Source of the DNA: Halanaerobiaceae bacterium ANBcell28
Lineage (GTDB): Bacteria; Bacillota; Halanaerobiia; Halanaerobiales; DTU029
NCBI GenBank assembly: GCA_037623315.1
Contig: JBBJJH010000013.1
Coordinates: 1 to 64,000, forward strand
Direction of reading: 5' to 3'
DNA: 64,000 bases
Below are positions 33,040 to 42,305 of the stretch, piece after piece. Each line of letters opens with the position of its first letter. The first letter of the stretch is position 1. Under the pieces are notes generated by a model, which searched no databases, was not told the origin of the DNA, and saw only the letters and a list, made by a program, of their open reading frames with translations. A program made the position numbers and the translations under genes.

Positions 33040-34040
33040 TATTCTACTTCCTCCTCCCCCTTATAAAGCCAGCACTTCGCCTCATGCCCTTCATCAATTT
33101 TAAACATAGGTGGATTTTGCTTATGACAAATATCCATTGCTTTAGGACAACGAGGAGCAAAATAACAACCTTGTGGCAACTCAGTTAAATTAGGAACAGA
33201 ACCTTCAATGGGAACAAGTTTTTTCTTCATACCTATCTTTGGTATAGAATTCAACAAACCAATAGTATAAGGATGTTTTGGGTTATGAAAAATATCATCT
33301 ACTGTAGCATTCTCAACAATATTTCCAGTGTACATAACAATAACCCTATCAGCTACCTCACCTATAACATCCAAATCATGTGTTATAAACACTATAGCCA
33401 TTCCCAGGTCTTCCTGTAACTCTTTCATCAAATCAAGTATTTGGGCTTCTACTGTCACATCAAGAGCAGTAGTTGGTTCATCAGCAATTAAAAGTCGCGG
33501 ATTACAGGATAATGCCATAGCAATCATTACACGTTGCCTCATACCTCCACTTAACTCAAAAGGATATTCATCTACTCTCTTAGATGGTGCAGATATTCCT
33601 ACCTTATCAAGCATCTCAATCGCTAATTCTCTAGCCTCTGTTTTATCTAATTTTAGGTGTAACTGCACGGCCTCCATTATCTGATTACCCACTGTATATA
33701 CAGGGTTTAATGAAGTCATAGGCTCCTGAAAAATCATACCTATTTCATTACCCCTTATTTTCCTCATTTCCTTGCTCTTATAATTTAAAGAAGTAATATC
33801 TGTAACTTTATCTTTATTATATAACTTGATACTACTTCCTTCTTCTATTTTACCCTTAGGTTTTGGAACTAGATTCATAATAGATAGAGAAGTAATACTT
33901 TTACCACAACCACTCTCTCCAACAACCCCTAAGGTCTCTCCTTCGTTTAAGTCGAAACTTATCTTATCAACCGCTTTGATAACATAATCGTCATCATGAA
34001 AATACGTTCTTAAATCACGAACTTCTAATAATTTTCCCAT
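33039..34040 (-). CDS. Opp/Dpp-type ABC transporter ATPase (OppD-like)
   Basis: First nucleotide-binding subunit of the same importer, 333 residues. Walker A GESGCGKS, signature SGGMRQRVMIA, Walker B LLIADEPTTALD and FITHDLDVI are present, with the C-terminal CYFAPRCPKAMDICH Cys motif. It pairs with the OppF-like subunit to form the cytoplasmic ATPase dimer. Its gene is 29 bases after oppC, overlapping oppF. Confidence 0.9.
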   Translation of the reverse strand: MGKLLEVRDLRTYFHDDDYVIKAVDKISFDLNEGETLGVVGESGCGKSITSLSIMNLVPKPKGKIEEGSSIKLYNKDKVTDITSLNYKSKEMRKIRGNEIGMIFQEPMTSLNPVYTVGNQIMEAVQLHLKLDKTEARELAIEMLDKVGISAPSKRVDEYPFELSGGMRQRVMIAMALSCNPRLLIADEPTTALDVTVEAQILDLMKELQEDLGMAIVFITHDLDVIGEVADRVIVMYTGNIVENATVDDIFHNPKHPYTIGLLNSIPKIGMKKKLVPIEGSVPNLTELPQGCYFAPRCPKAMDICHKQNPPMFKIDEGHEAKCWLYKGEEEVE

Positions 34041-34069
34041 AGTATAATTCTCGCTCCCTCTACAGAAAT

Positions 34070-35155
34070 TTAATGATACGGATCTACTGCATCACGCACA
34101 CCATCTCCAACAAAGTTAAAGGCTAAAACTGTTACCACAACAAATACGGCCGGTATAAATAACCAAGGGTAATTTGCCAAAGCCCTAACATTCTGAGCAC
34201 TCATTAGTAATACTCCCCAACTAACCGCTGGAGCCCTTAAACCAAGGCCAAGAAAACTTAATGCCGTCTCTGCAAGTATCATACCTGGAACAGCCAATGT
34301 TATTGTCACTAATATATAACTCATACAATTAGGCAATAAATGCTTGATTATAATTCGAGGAGCGCCTGCACCAAATGATTGGGCTGCCTTAACAAAATCC
34401 TGTTCTCTTAAAGATATTACCTGGCTCCTAATTACCCTGGCTAAACCTGCCCAGGAGATTAGAGATATAATAACAGTGATGGCAAAATAAACTTGGACCA
34501 TTGACCAATTAGGCGGCAACGCTACAGCAAGAGCCATCCATACAGGAATCGTTGGTAAGGTTAACAAAAACTCTATAAGTCTCTGAATTATATTGTCAAG
34601 AGCACCACCAAAATAACCTGAAATACCACCAATAATCAAACCTAATATAAGGGACATAATTACCCCTACTAAACCTATAGATAAAGAGAGCCTAGCACCA
34701 TGAATAGTACGGGAAAATAAATCTCTACCCTGCTCATCTGTACCAAACAAAAAGATTTGTCCATCTTCAACTCCAAATAAACGTAAATCAGTATTAAACA
34801 GTCCTAAAAAACTATATTCTTCTCCCCCTCTAAGAAAAAATTGTATAGGGAGTTTTTTGTCTTCGTCAATTGTAAAAACCCTTGCCAATGTCATAGGATC
34901 TCTTTCAGATGTATAACCATAAACAAATGGTCTCCTAAAACCATTTTCATCTCGAATATGAATCCTACTAGGCGGCATTGTAGCAAATTGAGTAAAACGC
35001 TCACGTGGTTGATATGGTGTGATAAAGTTGGCAAAGATAGCAAGAGTATACATGATGATTAAGATAATCAATCCAATATTAGCAACTCTATGCTTTTTAA
35101 AATCTCGCCAGATTAACTGTCCCTGAGATTCGGGTCTTTTACTTTTTTCTGCCAT
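34070..35155 (-). CDS. Opp/Dpp-type ABC transporter permease (OppC-like)
   Basis: Inner-membrane permease of 361 residues. An N-terminal TM helix (about 25-45) is followed by a large extracytoplasmic insert (about 50-140), then five more helices in the BPD_transp_1 domain. The EAA-type coupling loop appears as VKAAQSFGAGAPRIIIKHLLPN. The insert is longer than in typical DppC and resembles versions from sugar-oligomer importers. Located 12 bases after oppB. Confidence 0.9.
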   Translation of the reverse strand: MAEKSKRPESQGQLIWRDFKKHRVANIGLIILIIMYTLAIFANFITPYQPRERFTQFATMPPSRIHIRDENGFRRPFVYGYTSERDPMTLARVFTIDEDKKLPIQFFLRGGEEYSFLGLFNTDLRLFGVEDGQIFLFGTDEQGRDLFSRTIHGARLSLSIGLVGVIMSLILGLIIGGISGYFGGALDNIIQRLIEFLLTLPTIPVWMALAVALPPNWSMVQVYFAITVIISLISWAGLARVIRSQVISLREQDFVKAAQSFGAGAPRIIIKHLLPNCMSYILVTITLAVPGMILAETALSFLGLGLRAPAVSWGVLLMSAQNVRALANYPWLFIPAVFVVVTVLAFNFVGDGVRDAVDPYH

Positions 35156-35167
35156 TATTTATTCCTC

Positions 35168-36151
35168 CTACTCATAGCGTATACGGGGATCAACCATTGC
35201 CAATAATACATCAGATATTAAAGTACCAATTAAGGTCAAAACACTTAACATCATAACAATTGTACCAGCCAAATACATTTCCTGAGCTCTCAAAGCATTA
35301 AAGAGTTCTGGACCAATAGTAGGCAAACCTAGTACAATTCCAGCTATAACATCTCCTGAAACAATTCCTGGAAGCATCCAACCAATAGTACTGATAATTG
35401 GGTTTACAGCAATTCTAAGAACATGTTTAAACAAAACAACATTCTCAGACAAACCTTTGGCCCTAGCTGTTTGCACATACGGCTTACGTAGTTCATCAAG
35501 AATTTGTCCCCTCATAATACGAAGCAAACCAGCCATTGAACCAGTTCCTACTACTACCACAGGTATCCATATTCTTCCTAAAATACTGAGGAATTTAGCC
35601 CAACTCATAGGTTCACCCATAAATTGAGAATCATAAAGTCCTCCAACACTGGTCCCAAAAAACCTAACACCAATAAACATTATAAATAAAGCCAATATAA
35701 AGTTCGGTATAGCCGCACCGAGGAAGCCGAAAAACGTTGCTATATGATCTCCTATTGAATATTGTTTGACAGCTGAATAAATACCCAGAGGTACTGCAAC
35801 TATCCATGTGAAGATAACAGTCAATAGTGATATTAAAATAGACCAGCCTAACCTTTCTCTAATAATCATTATTACAGGTTTATTTTGTCTAAAAGACTGA
35901 CCAAAATTTCCTCTTGGAAAGCCTCTAACCCATCTCAAATATTGTACATGCATAGGTTGATCTAGACCATAACGTCTTGTAATCATTTCTAGCTCAGTCT
36001 GTGATGCCTGGCCACCAGATCTCTGCAGTGCAGCCATATGGGTTTCCAAATAACTCCCTGGAGGAAGTTGTATAAGAATAAACGATACAATAGAAATTAA
36101 AATTAACAGAGGAATCATAACTAAAAATCTTCTGCCTATATAACTTAGCAA
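35168..36151 (-). CDS. Opp/Dpp-type ABC transporter permease (OppB-like)
   Basis: Inner-membrane permease of about 327 residues with six helices. N-terminal YIGRRFLVMIPLLILISIVSF is the family start; the coupling loop is VQTARAKGLSENVVLFKHVLR. I chose TTG at 36151, seven bases after AGGAGG; the ATG two codons earlier abuts that site. It heads the permease-ATPase part of the operon, 207 bases after the SBP gene with a large hairpin in between. Confidence 0.9.
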   Translation of the reverse strand: MLSYIGRRFLVMIPLLILISIVSFILIQLPPGSYLETHMAALQRSGGQASQTELEMITRRYGLDQPMHVQYLRWVRGFPRGNFGQSFRQNKPVIMIIRERLGWSILISLLTVIFTWIVAVPLGIYSAVKQYSIGDHIATFFGFLGAAIPNFILALFIMFIGVRFFGTSVGGLYDSQFMGEPMSWAKFLSILGRIWIPVVVVGTGSMAGLLRIMRGQILDELRKPYVQTARAKGLSENVVLFKHVLRIAVNPIISTIGWMLPGIVSGDVIAGIVLGLPTIGPELFNALRAQEMYLAGTIVMMLSVLTLIGTLISDVLLAMVDPRIRYE

Positions 36152-36262
36152 TGCCATACCTCCTATAAAATACAAATTTAAAAATCTAAAATTTAATCTT
36201 TTAAATAATTTAAGAATTTAAAATTTTCCATAATTAAATATAATAAGGTGTTTTACTTTATT

Positions 36263-36307
36263 ATCAAGTGTACCACATCTATTGTAAAAATAGATGTGGT
36301 ACTTGAT
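36263..36307 (-). terminator. Intercistronic hairpin between SBP and permease genes
   Basis: A 13-bp perfect stem (taccacatctatt/aatagatgtggta) with a five-base loop, extended by a second 6-bp stem past a two-base bulge. On the minus strand it is followed by AATAAAG, not a T-run. Such hairpins after the SBP gene are common in ABC operons and usually raise SBP mRNA over the rest. Confidence 0.65.
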
Positions 36308-36358
36308 TTAAGAACAGTAACTATTTAATGATAATTACTATATCAGTTTTATTATTAT

Positions 36359-38350
36359 TTACCTTCTAGCTTCATCAATCCAGTAAGCTTGCTCTAAATA
36401 AGCGTTTCTAGTTGCAGCAATAGAAGGATTATCTCCAACGCGTCTTAAATTACCAAGGCCTCTAGCAGAAACACCAACATGACCTGACATACCTACTGTA
36501 CCTATAACTGGTACATTTTCTGCAATATAGTCACCAATTAATTCATAATACATTTCTTCTTCTTCACCAGTTACAGTGAATAAGTTTTGTCCCCATGTCC
36601 ACCAGTCAATAATTTCCTGTGGTGGTTCAACAGCAGGTGATCCTTCAGGTACGTTTGCTTCGTTAAATTCACCAGTATATGGGTTATAATGATCTAACCA
36701 GTGAGAATAACCCCAATGAGTAATATGAGCAGGATTCCATTGTGGTGCAGGTGGCACCTCACCTACCATAAATTGAGCTGCTATTTGAGTTTCACCTTCC
36801 CACATTTGTTGGAAGAATTGCCCCTCATCAACAGTTCTCATATTTATTCTTAGACCAATTGCTTCCCAATACTCAACAGTTAATTCACAAGTGTCAACAT
36901 TTACAGATCTACTACCGTTTGATAGTAAGTTAATAATTAGTTCACTACCATCAGGTCTATTTCTCCAGCCATCTCCAGTAGTATCTACTATTCCAGCCTC
37001 ATCAAGAAGGGCTTTTGCTGCTTCAGGATCGAATTCAGCATAAGAATTTTCCCATTCTTCTTTAAATACAGGAACTGTAGCTGGATTAAAAGCTAACTGA
37101 CGTGGTTCACCTTGTCCCATAAATACCAATTCATTTATTTCTTCTCTATCAATAGCTAAGGATAGAGCACGACGAACTCTAACATCAGAAAGAATTTCCG
37201 CAATTCCTTCATCATGTTGATAATTTTGCTGTATTACAAAAGTTACAGTACTTGCCCAGATATCGTCACCAATCCATAAATCATAATTACCAGATTCTTG
37301 ACCGGCAAATAAAGTAGGATAATCAGCAAGACCAAGGAAAGAACTGATATAATCAACATCTCCAGCTAAAACAGACAATCTACGAGTTTCATTATCAGGA
37401 TGGAACATAGTTCTTAGTCCATCAATATAAGGTAATTGATTACCTTCTGTATCAACTTTATAATAATAAGGATTACGCTCATAGATTCTACCAGTTGTAG
37501 TCTCTTGAGTTACAATCCAGGCAGATAATCTAGGACGTCCAACTACTTTAGGATGAGTAAATCCACCTTGAATATGAGCATTAATAAGCTGAACCCAGGT
37601 ATCATAACCCTCTTCTTCCGCTAATTTATCTGCTTCAGGATTAAAGTCAATGTGGAACTGCTCTAAATAATGAGAAGGTAAGAACAAATCTACACCGCGA
37701 TACCAATAAGAATTAAGATAGTTCATAATGCCATAATGTGGGATAGCAAAATCAAGTTGAACAGTATAATCATCAACTGCTGTAACTTCCATTGGTTCTC
37801 CACCAGGACGATACTCAAATGCAATAACACCAACTAGCTCACTATTATTAATTACGTTTTCCCACCACCAAACAAAATTATGAGAAGTTAATAATTCACC
37901 ATCTGACCATCTAACTCCCTCACGAATATGCATTGTTAGAGTTTTCCCATCATTAGTAAATTCCCAATCTTCAATATAGTTAGGAATAGTAATAATGTTA
38001 TCTAAATCTCTATTATACATCATTGGAGTTTCAGTCAAAACGTGACCTACAATACCCAAGTTAGTCTCATCAAACGAAGATAGTCTTAAAAATCCACCAT
38101 ATTCTCCAACTTCATTTTCAGGAACAACAACTACAGGTCTCAAAGGTAGTCTTTCTTCAACAGGTGGTAATTCTCCACTTTCTACCCTTTCGTCTAACAT
38201 TGGGGACTGATTGAACTCTGTAATTCCAGAATCCTCAAAATGAATCAATCCAGAAGAACCACTATCAATCGCCTCTCTACCCAATCCAGCAAAAGCTGTC
38301 ATAGACACTACAAGCATTAAACATAAAACTAAAACAATACTTTTTTTCAT
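36359..38350 (-). CDS. ABC transporter substrate-binding protein, SBP_bac_5 family
   Basis: Extracytoplasmic binding protein of the oligopeptide type (SBP_bac_5), 663 residues, longer than most (500-600). Signal peptide 1-22 (KK, hydrophobic core, cleavage after AFA) without a lipobox Cys, which fits a free periplasmic protein in a diderm cell. Family traits include WEFTNDGKTLTMHIREGVRWSDGE, a clear SBP_bac_5 motif (split about 127-150). It is the first gene of the arabinan operon and is followed by a stabilising hairpin. Its neighbours (two GH51, two GH43, araA) suggest it binds arabino-oligosaccharides rather than peptides; this is inference. Confidence 0.92.
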   Translation of the reverse strand: MKKSIVLVLCLMLVVSMTAFAGLGREAIDSGSSGLIHFEDSGITEFNQSPMLDERVESGELPPVEERLPLRPVVVVPENEVGEYGGFLRLSSFDETNLGIVGHVLTETPMMYNRDLDNIITIPNYIEDWEFTNDGKTLTMHIREGVRWSDGELLTSHNFVWWWENVINNSELVGVIAFEYRPGGEPMEVTAVDDYTVQLDFAIPHYGIMNYLNSYWYRGVDLFLPSHYLEQFHIDFNPEADKLAEEEGYDTWVQLINAHIQGGFTHPKVVGRPRLSAWIVTQETTTGRIYERNPYYYKVDTEGNQLPYIDGLRTMFHPDNETRRLSVLAGDVDYISSFLGLADYPTLFAGQESGNYDLWIGDDIWASTVTFVIQQNYQHDEGIAEILSDVRVRRALSLAIDREEINELVFMGQGEPRQLAFNPATVPVFKEEWENSYAEFDPEAAKALLDEAGIVDTTGDGWRNRPDGSELIINLLSNGSRSVNVDTCELTVEYWEAIGLRINMRTVDEGQFFQQMWEGETQIAAQFMVGEVPPAPQWNPAHITHWGYSHWLDHYNPYTGEFNEANVPEGSPAVEPPQEIIDWWTWGQNLFTVTGEEEEMYYELIGDYIAENVPVIGTVGMSGHVGVSARGLGNLRRVGDNPSIAATRNAYLEQAYWIDEARR

Positions 38351-39237
38351 TAATACTTCCTCCCTTTGTTTGCATAATTTTAAGATTCTTAATATAAAGA
38401 ATAATGACTATTGTCTGTTACCACCTCCTAAAATTAAATGCTTTTTAAAGTATGTTCTATAAATAAAGGCTTTAGGCCCTTATCAACTGATTTTGCTGCG
38501 TATCTCTATATTTTAGTATTCAGTATAATAATAAGCTTCTAAATTGCAAATCATTAGAGGTAATTAATCTATTTTTGTAGAATTTTGTAGAAAATCCTTC
38601 ATTTTTATTTTACTATTCATTATATTATTTTAAGTTTTAATGAAAGTATAACATATGAATATTTATCTTGTCAAATTAAATTACTAATAAGTATAACGAA
38701 GAAATTAAAATTTATATTGGATATAATCATTGTCATTACAAAGATTAAAGCAATTATTTTTTTTGCATGTATATAAATAATTTAGATCTTAGTTCAAAAA
38801 AATTTTGTGATTTCAGTATTACTTTATAAAACATTATATAAGAACTACTTATTTTACTATATTTAAACTAATATTTTAATTGAAACTATAGTAAACTTCT
38901 TGAAAAAGATAAAAAAAGTTGAATTTGACTATTTTAGCATAAATTATGTACATAATCATTCTTATATATATTTATTAAATGATATATTGTTTTAAGTCTC
39001 ACTTAAACAATCGAATTCCAAAATTAATATACTTAAAAAAGAATCAGCGCTCTCTAAGACTTTTTACCTATAAAACAGCTATCAAGCATAGAATATGATT
39101 TAAAAGATAATTAAAAATATTTAATTAATCTTGATTATTTTAGTAAATAATAAAATAAAACCCTTGCAAATCTATTCTAATTATTTTATAATTAAGTAAA
39201 TGAATATAAATGAATATAAATAATGGAGGATAATTCA
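38351..39237. other. Divergent control region of the arabinan operon and its regulator
   Basis: About 890 bases, very AT-rich, without a gene. It must contain the promoters of the SBP operon (minus) and the ArsR-type regulator (plus). An imperfect palindrome, tttaagt-ctc-acttaaa (38991-39007), is the best operator-like site I see. A GGAGGTGG tract on the minus strand (38425-38435) looks like a ribosome site but is followed only by a dozen-codon frame starting GTG. No catabolite-repression (cre) site recognised. Confidence 0.5.
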
Positions 39238-40143
39238 ATGATACATATAGAAGACATTGATAGTGGCCTGGAAACTTTTAAAGCACTAAGTTCAGAATCT
39301 AGAATAAAGATTCTAAGTCTCCTATCTAAATATGATAAATTAAATATGAATGAATTAGCCGAAAAACTTAAATTAAGTAATGGAGCTATTACAAGTCATG
39401 TTAAAAAACTAGAAAACTGCGGCCTTATAAAAGTGTCAACAGAATCAGGAATTAGAGGGAGCCAAAAATTATGTTATTTACATGAAGACAAACTAATTTT
39501 TGACTTAAAGAAAAAAAGCGATGAAAAATTGTATGAAATAGATATAGCAATAGGTCATTTTTCTGATTATAAGATATTTCCTACCTGTGGAATTGCTAGT
39601 AAAGACCATATAATTGGAGAAGTAGATGATCCTAGCTACTTTGCTGATCCTAAAAGGATAGACAGTCAAATAATCTGGTTTACTGAAGGATTTATAGAAT
39701 ATAGAATACCAAATTATTTAAAAGCAGATCAAACATTAAGAGAAATACAAATTTCTATGGAAATTGGTTCAGAAGCACCAGGCTTTTGTGATGAATGGCC
39801 TTCAGATATATACTTTCATTTAAATAATCAAGAACTTGGCTACTGGACCAGTCCTGGTGATTTTGGAGAAACACCAGGCATCTTTACACCAACATGGTGG
39901 GATCCCAATTGGAATCAATATGGCTTACTTAAGCTACTAACTATTAATCATTATGGAGTATATATCGATGGACTTAAAATATCAAATATAACTCTTGATG
40001 ACCTTAATCTAACTTACAAAAGTGATCTTATATTCAGACTATCAGTTCCTAAAGATGGAAAAAACGTTGGAGGACTAACCATATATGGAAAAAACTTTGG
40101 CAATTACAACCAAGACATATATGTTCGATTATTATATAACTAA
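39238..40143 (+). CDS. ArsR-type transcriptional regulator with large C-terminal domain
   Basis: A 301-residue DNA-binding protein. Residues about 5-85 are a winged helix of the ArsR type (FKALSSESRIKILSLLSKYD, LNMNELAEKLKLSNGAITSHVKKLENCGLI). Residues about 105-301 form an unusual Trp- and Gly-rich domain, with many short beta strands, that I read as an effector or sugar-sensing module (WFTEGFIEYRIPNYL, PTWWDPNWNQYG). Ordinary ArsR proteins end near residue 110. The ATG follows GGAGG. It is divergent from the arabinan operon, the only regulator nearby, so it is the prime candidate for its control; the effector is unknown. Confidence 0.85.
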   Translation: MIHIEDIDSGLETFKALSSESRIKILSLLSKYDKLNMNELAEKLKLSNGAITSHVKKLENCGLIKVSTESGIRGSQKLCYLHEDKLIFDLKKKSDEKLYEIDIAIGHFSDYKIFPTCGIASKDHIIGEVDDPSYFADPKRIDSQIIWFTEGFIEYRIPNYLKADQTLREIQISMEIGSEAPGFCDEWPSDIYFHLNNQELGYWTSPGDFGETPGIFTPTWWDPNWNQYGLLKLLTINHYGVYIDGLKISNITLDDLNLTYKSDLIFRLSVPKDGKNVGGLTIYGKNFGNYNQDIYVRLLYN

Positions 40144-40156
40144 AATTTGACCGTTA

Positions 40157-40190
40157 AAAAGGGACTTCTCAATTTGAGATAGTCCCTTTT
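40157..40190. terminator. Bidirectional terminator between the regulator and znuA
   Basis: Stem aaaagggact/agtccctttt with an inner tctcaa/ttgaga stem. T-runs follow on both strands, so it ends both convergent genes. Confidence 0.92.
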
Positions 40191-40235
40191 AAATATTTGT
40201 ATATATTATTTTCTTTTTTATTTTGCCTTTATATT

Positions 40236-41504
40236 TTACTCTGTTAAATCCTTCACTAAATTTGCAAGATTTTTTCTCATTATAGAAAAGTAATCTTCAC
40301 CTTTTTCTTCCTCTGCTGCTGTCAACCCTTCTAAGGGATTCAATGTCAGCACCTCTAAATCTGCTTCTTCTGCTATCACTTCTACTGTGCGCGGACTAGC
40401 CAGAGTCTCCATAAAAATATAATTAATATTATGTTCTTTAGCTTCTCTTATCAATTTAGCTATATTTCCAGGAGAAGGCTCAGCATGGGATGATAAACCT
40501 GTTACAGATAATTGTTTAATTCCATATCTTTCTCCAAGATAGCCAAATGCAGCATGAGATACCATTATGTAGTGGCTATGCATATCTGAAAGAGCCTTTT
40601 GAAATTCTCTATCAAGCTCATACAATTCTTCAACATAATTATTATAATTCCTATTATAATTTTCTAGATTATCAGGATCAATACTAATTAACTTTTCTTT
40701 AATTACACCTGCCATTTCTATCATATTCATAGGATCTAGCCACACATGCGGGTCATATTCCCCATGCAAATGACCGCATCCATCATGATGATGTCCATGT
40801 TCGTGATTACAGTCTTCATGGTGATATCCGTGATCATGATTACAGTCTTCATGATGATGTCCATGGTCATGATTACAGTCTTCATGATGATGTCCATGTT
40901 CGTGATTACAGTCTTCATGATGATGTCCATGGTCATGATTACAATCTTCATGGTGATGTCCGTGGTCATGATTACAGTCTTCATGATGATGTCCGTGGTC
41001 GTGATTACAGTCTTCATGATGATGTCCGTGGTCATGATTACAATCTTCATGGTGATGTCCGTGGTCATGATTACAGTCTTCATGATGATGTCCGTGGTCG
41101 TGATTACAGTCTTCATGATGATGTACATGGTCATGACCTTCATATTTAAGAAGATCAAGACCGTCACTAAGTTTTATTGTTTCTACATTTAATCTTTCTA
41201 AACTATCAACAGCTTTTTCTGCCCACGTTTCTAAGCCTAAGCCAATATAAAAAAATATATCTGCCCTTTCCAATGCAGCAAGTTGACGGGGAGATGGTTC
41301 AAATCCATGCATTTCTGTTCCACTTGGAACAAGTAAACTTACATTAGCGTTATGCCCAGCAATTGCATTAGCAATATCATAAATTGGATAGACACTAACA
41401 TAAATTTCTGGAGTTCGTGCTAAAACATTAAAACCTGCAATTATACTGATAATTATAATTAGCAAGAACAACACTGAAATTTGCAAAGCTTTTTTCTTAA
41501 ACAT
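40236..41504 (-). CDS. znuA: Zinc ABC transporter binding protein ZnuA with long His/Cys repeat
   Basis: Extracytoplasmic Zn/Mn-binding protein of the ZnuA/TroA cluster, 422 residues against about 310 for typical members. Signal peptide 1-29. Metal ligands in the core are probably His66 (EMHGFEP), His253 (DPHVWLDP), His317 (VSHAAFGYLGERYG) and an acidic residue near 392. Between the lobes lies an insert (128-248) of 11 units of the 11-residue repeat HHHEDCNHDHG; normal ZnuA loops are 20-40 residues and lack Cys. No permease or ATPase gene adjoins, so it is an orphan binding protein whose partners lie elsewhere. Its promoter has two Fur/Zur-like sites. Confidence 0.95.
   Translation of the reverse strand: MFKKKALQISVLFLLIIIISIIAGFNVLARTPEIYVSVYPIYDIANAIAGHNANVSLLVPSGTEMHGFEPSPRQLAALERADIFFYIGLGLETWAEKAVDSLERLNVETIKLSDGLDLLKYEGHDHVHHHEDCNHDHGHHHEDCNHDHGHHHEDCNHDHGHHHEDCNHDHGHHHEDCNHDHGHHHEDCNHDHGHHHEDCNHEHGHHHEDCNHDHGHHHEDCNHDHGYHHEDCNHEHGHHHDGCGHLHGEYDPHVWLDPMNMIEMAGVIKEKLISIDPDNLENYNRNYNNYVEELYELDREFQKALSDMHSHYIMVSHAAFGYLGERYGIKQLSVTGLSSHAEPSPGNIAKLIREAKEHNINYIFMETLASPRTVEVIAEEADLEVLTLNPLEGLTAAEEEKGEDYFSIMRKNLANLVKDLTE
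40761..41123 (-). repeat. 33-bp in-frame tandem repeat, 11 units
   Basis: Eleven tandem 33-bp units inside znuA encode HHHEDCNHDHG with very few changes (units 7 and 10 have Glu for Asp, unit 10 begins Tyr, unit 11 is degenerate: HHHDGCGHLHG). Near-identity at the DNA level suggests recent expansion and a variable copy number. Confidence 0.95.
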
Positions 41505-41544
41505 ATTTAAATTACCTCCTAAAAATTTAATTTACTTAAGTATA

Positions 41545-41620
41545 TGCAAACCATTTGCATTTATACTTGTATTTTATTGGAATATAATTTATATGTCAAG
41601 CTTAATGCAAATGATTTGCA
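41545..41620 (-). promoter_or_regulatory. znuA promoter flanked by two Zur-like palindromes
   Basis: Minus-strand TTGACA (41594-41599), a 17-base spacer and TAAAAT (41571-41576). A perfect 7-1-7 palindrome tgcaaatgatttgca (41606-41620) abuts the -35 upstream, and a second, tgcaaaccatttgca (41545-41559), covers about +5 to +20. Both have the architecture of Fur-family operators, so a zinc-sensing Zur is the likely binder. Confidence 0.75.
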
Positions 41621-41623
41621 ATG

Positions 41624-42139
41624 CTAATCCACTCTACTTATATTTTTACTTTCAATTATGTAATCAATTATTTCTCGAACTGCTCCTTCTCCTCCTTTTT
41701 TACTACTAATAAAGTCACATTCTTCTTTTACTTCAGGTATGGCATCATTTAGCGTCAAACTTAGACCAACTTTTTTTAATAATTCAAAATCGTTTATATC
41801 ATCACCCACATAAGCAATCTCTTTATCTTCTATATTGTATTTTTTCTTTAAATAATTATACACTTCGATCTTACTATCAATTCCCTGATGTACTTCCTTA
41901 ATTCCCAGTTCTCTAGCTCGCAAATCTACTATTTTTGACTTCCTGCCAGTAATAAGAGCTGTCGAAATATTATATTCTTCCAATAGTTTTATACCCAGAC
42001 CATCCTTTACATTAAATGTTTTTAACTCTTCCCCCTGATTACCTAGATATATCTTGCCATCTGTCAATGTACCATCAACATCCATAATCAACATTTTAAT
42101 ATTTTTTGCTTTTTTAATAAAATCAAGTGATGTTTTCAT
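41624..42139 (-). CDS. kdsC: 3-deoxy-D-manno-octulosonate-8-phosphate phosphatase
   Basis: Removes phosphate from Kdo-8-phosphate, the step after KdsA. 171 residues, a HAD-type tetrameric C0 phosphatase without cap: motif I LIMDVDGTLTDG (Asp20, Asp22), motif II ALITGRKS, motif III-IV KKKYNIEDKEIAYVGDDIND. Length and motifs match KdsC well. It is separated from gnnB by a terminator and lies at the far end of the envelope cluster, so it may have its own promoter. Confidence 0.93.
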   Translation of the reverse strand: MKTSLDFIKKAKNIKMLIMDVDGTLTDGKIYLGNQGEELKTFNVKDGLGIKLLEEYNISTALITGRKSKIVDLRARELGIKEVHQGIDSKIEVYNYLKKKYNIEDKEIAYVGDDINDFELLKKVGLSLTLNDAIPEVKEECDFISSKKGGEGAVREIIDYIIESKNISRVD

Positions 42140-42227
42140 ATATAAACCTACCTTTTTTATATTATTTTCTTAGCTAAGAAAACTAAAAACAATTATATCA
42201 TAAGCAAATTTCCTTAAAAACAAGTAA

Positions 42228-42268
42228 AAAACTAATATCAATTAGCTAGCTAATATGATATTAGTTTT
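42228..42268 (-). terminator. Intrinsic terminator after the gnnB-like gene
   Basis: Stem aaaactaatatca/tgatattagtttt (13 bp) with an inner attagct/agctaat stem, then TTTTTT on the minus strand. It ends the gnnA-gnnB unit before kdsC. Confidence 0.88.
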
Positions 42269-42305
42269 ACTTTAATAAATATTTATATTCACTATTTTTA
42301 TTATC

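Noticed and set aside
33328-33684. Plus-strand open frame of 118 codons opposite oppD
   Set aside because: Shadow of the ATPase; low-complexity Ser/Ile-rich translation without a start signal.
38351-38450. Leader peptide upstream of the SBP gene (GTG after GGAGG)
   Set aside because: Only a dozen codons, the start overlaps the ribosome site, and no attenuator hairpin follows.
40746-41192. Long open frames on both strands across the znuA repeat (about 143-148 codons of Met/Ile/Thr-rich repeats)
   Set aside because: They are by-products of a 33-bp repeat that keeps every frame open; no ribosome-binding sites, and composition unlike real proteins. The ZnuA frame has signal peptide and flanking family motifs.
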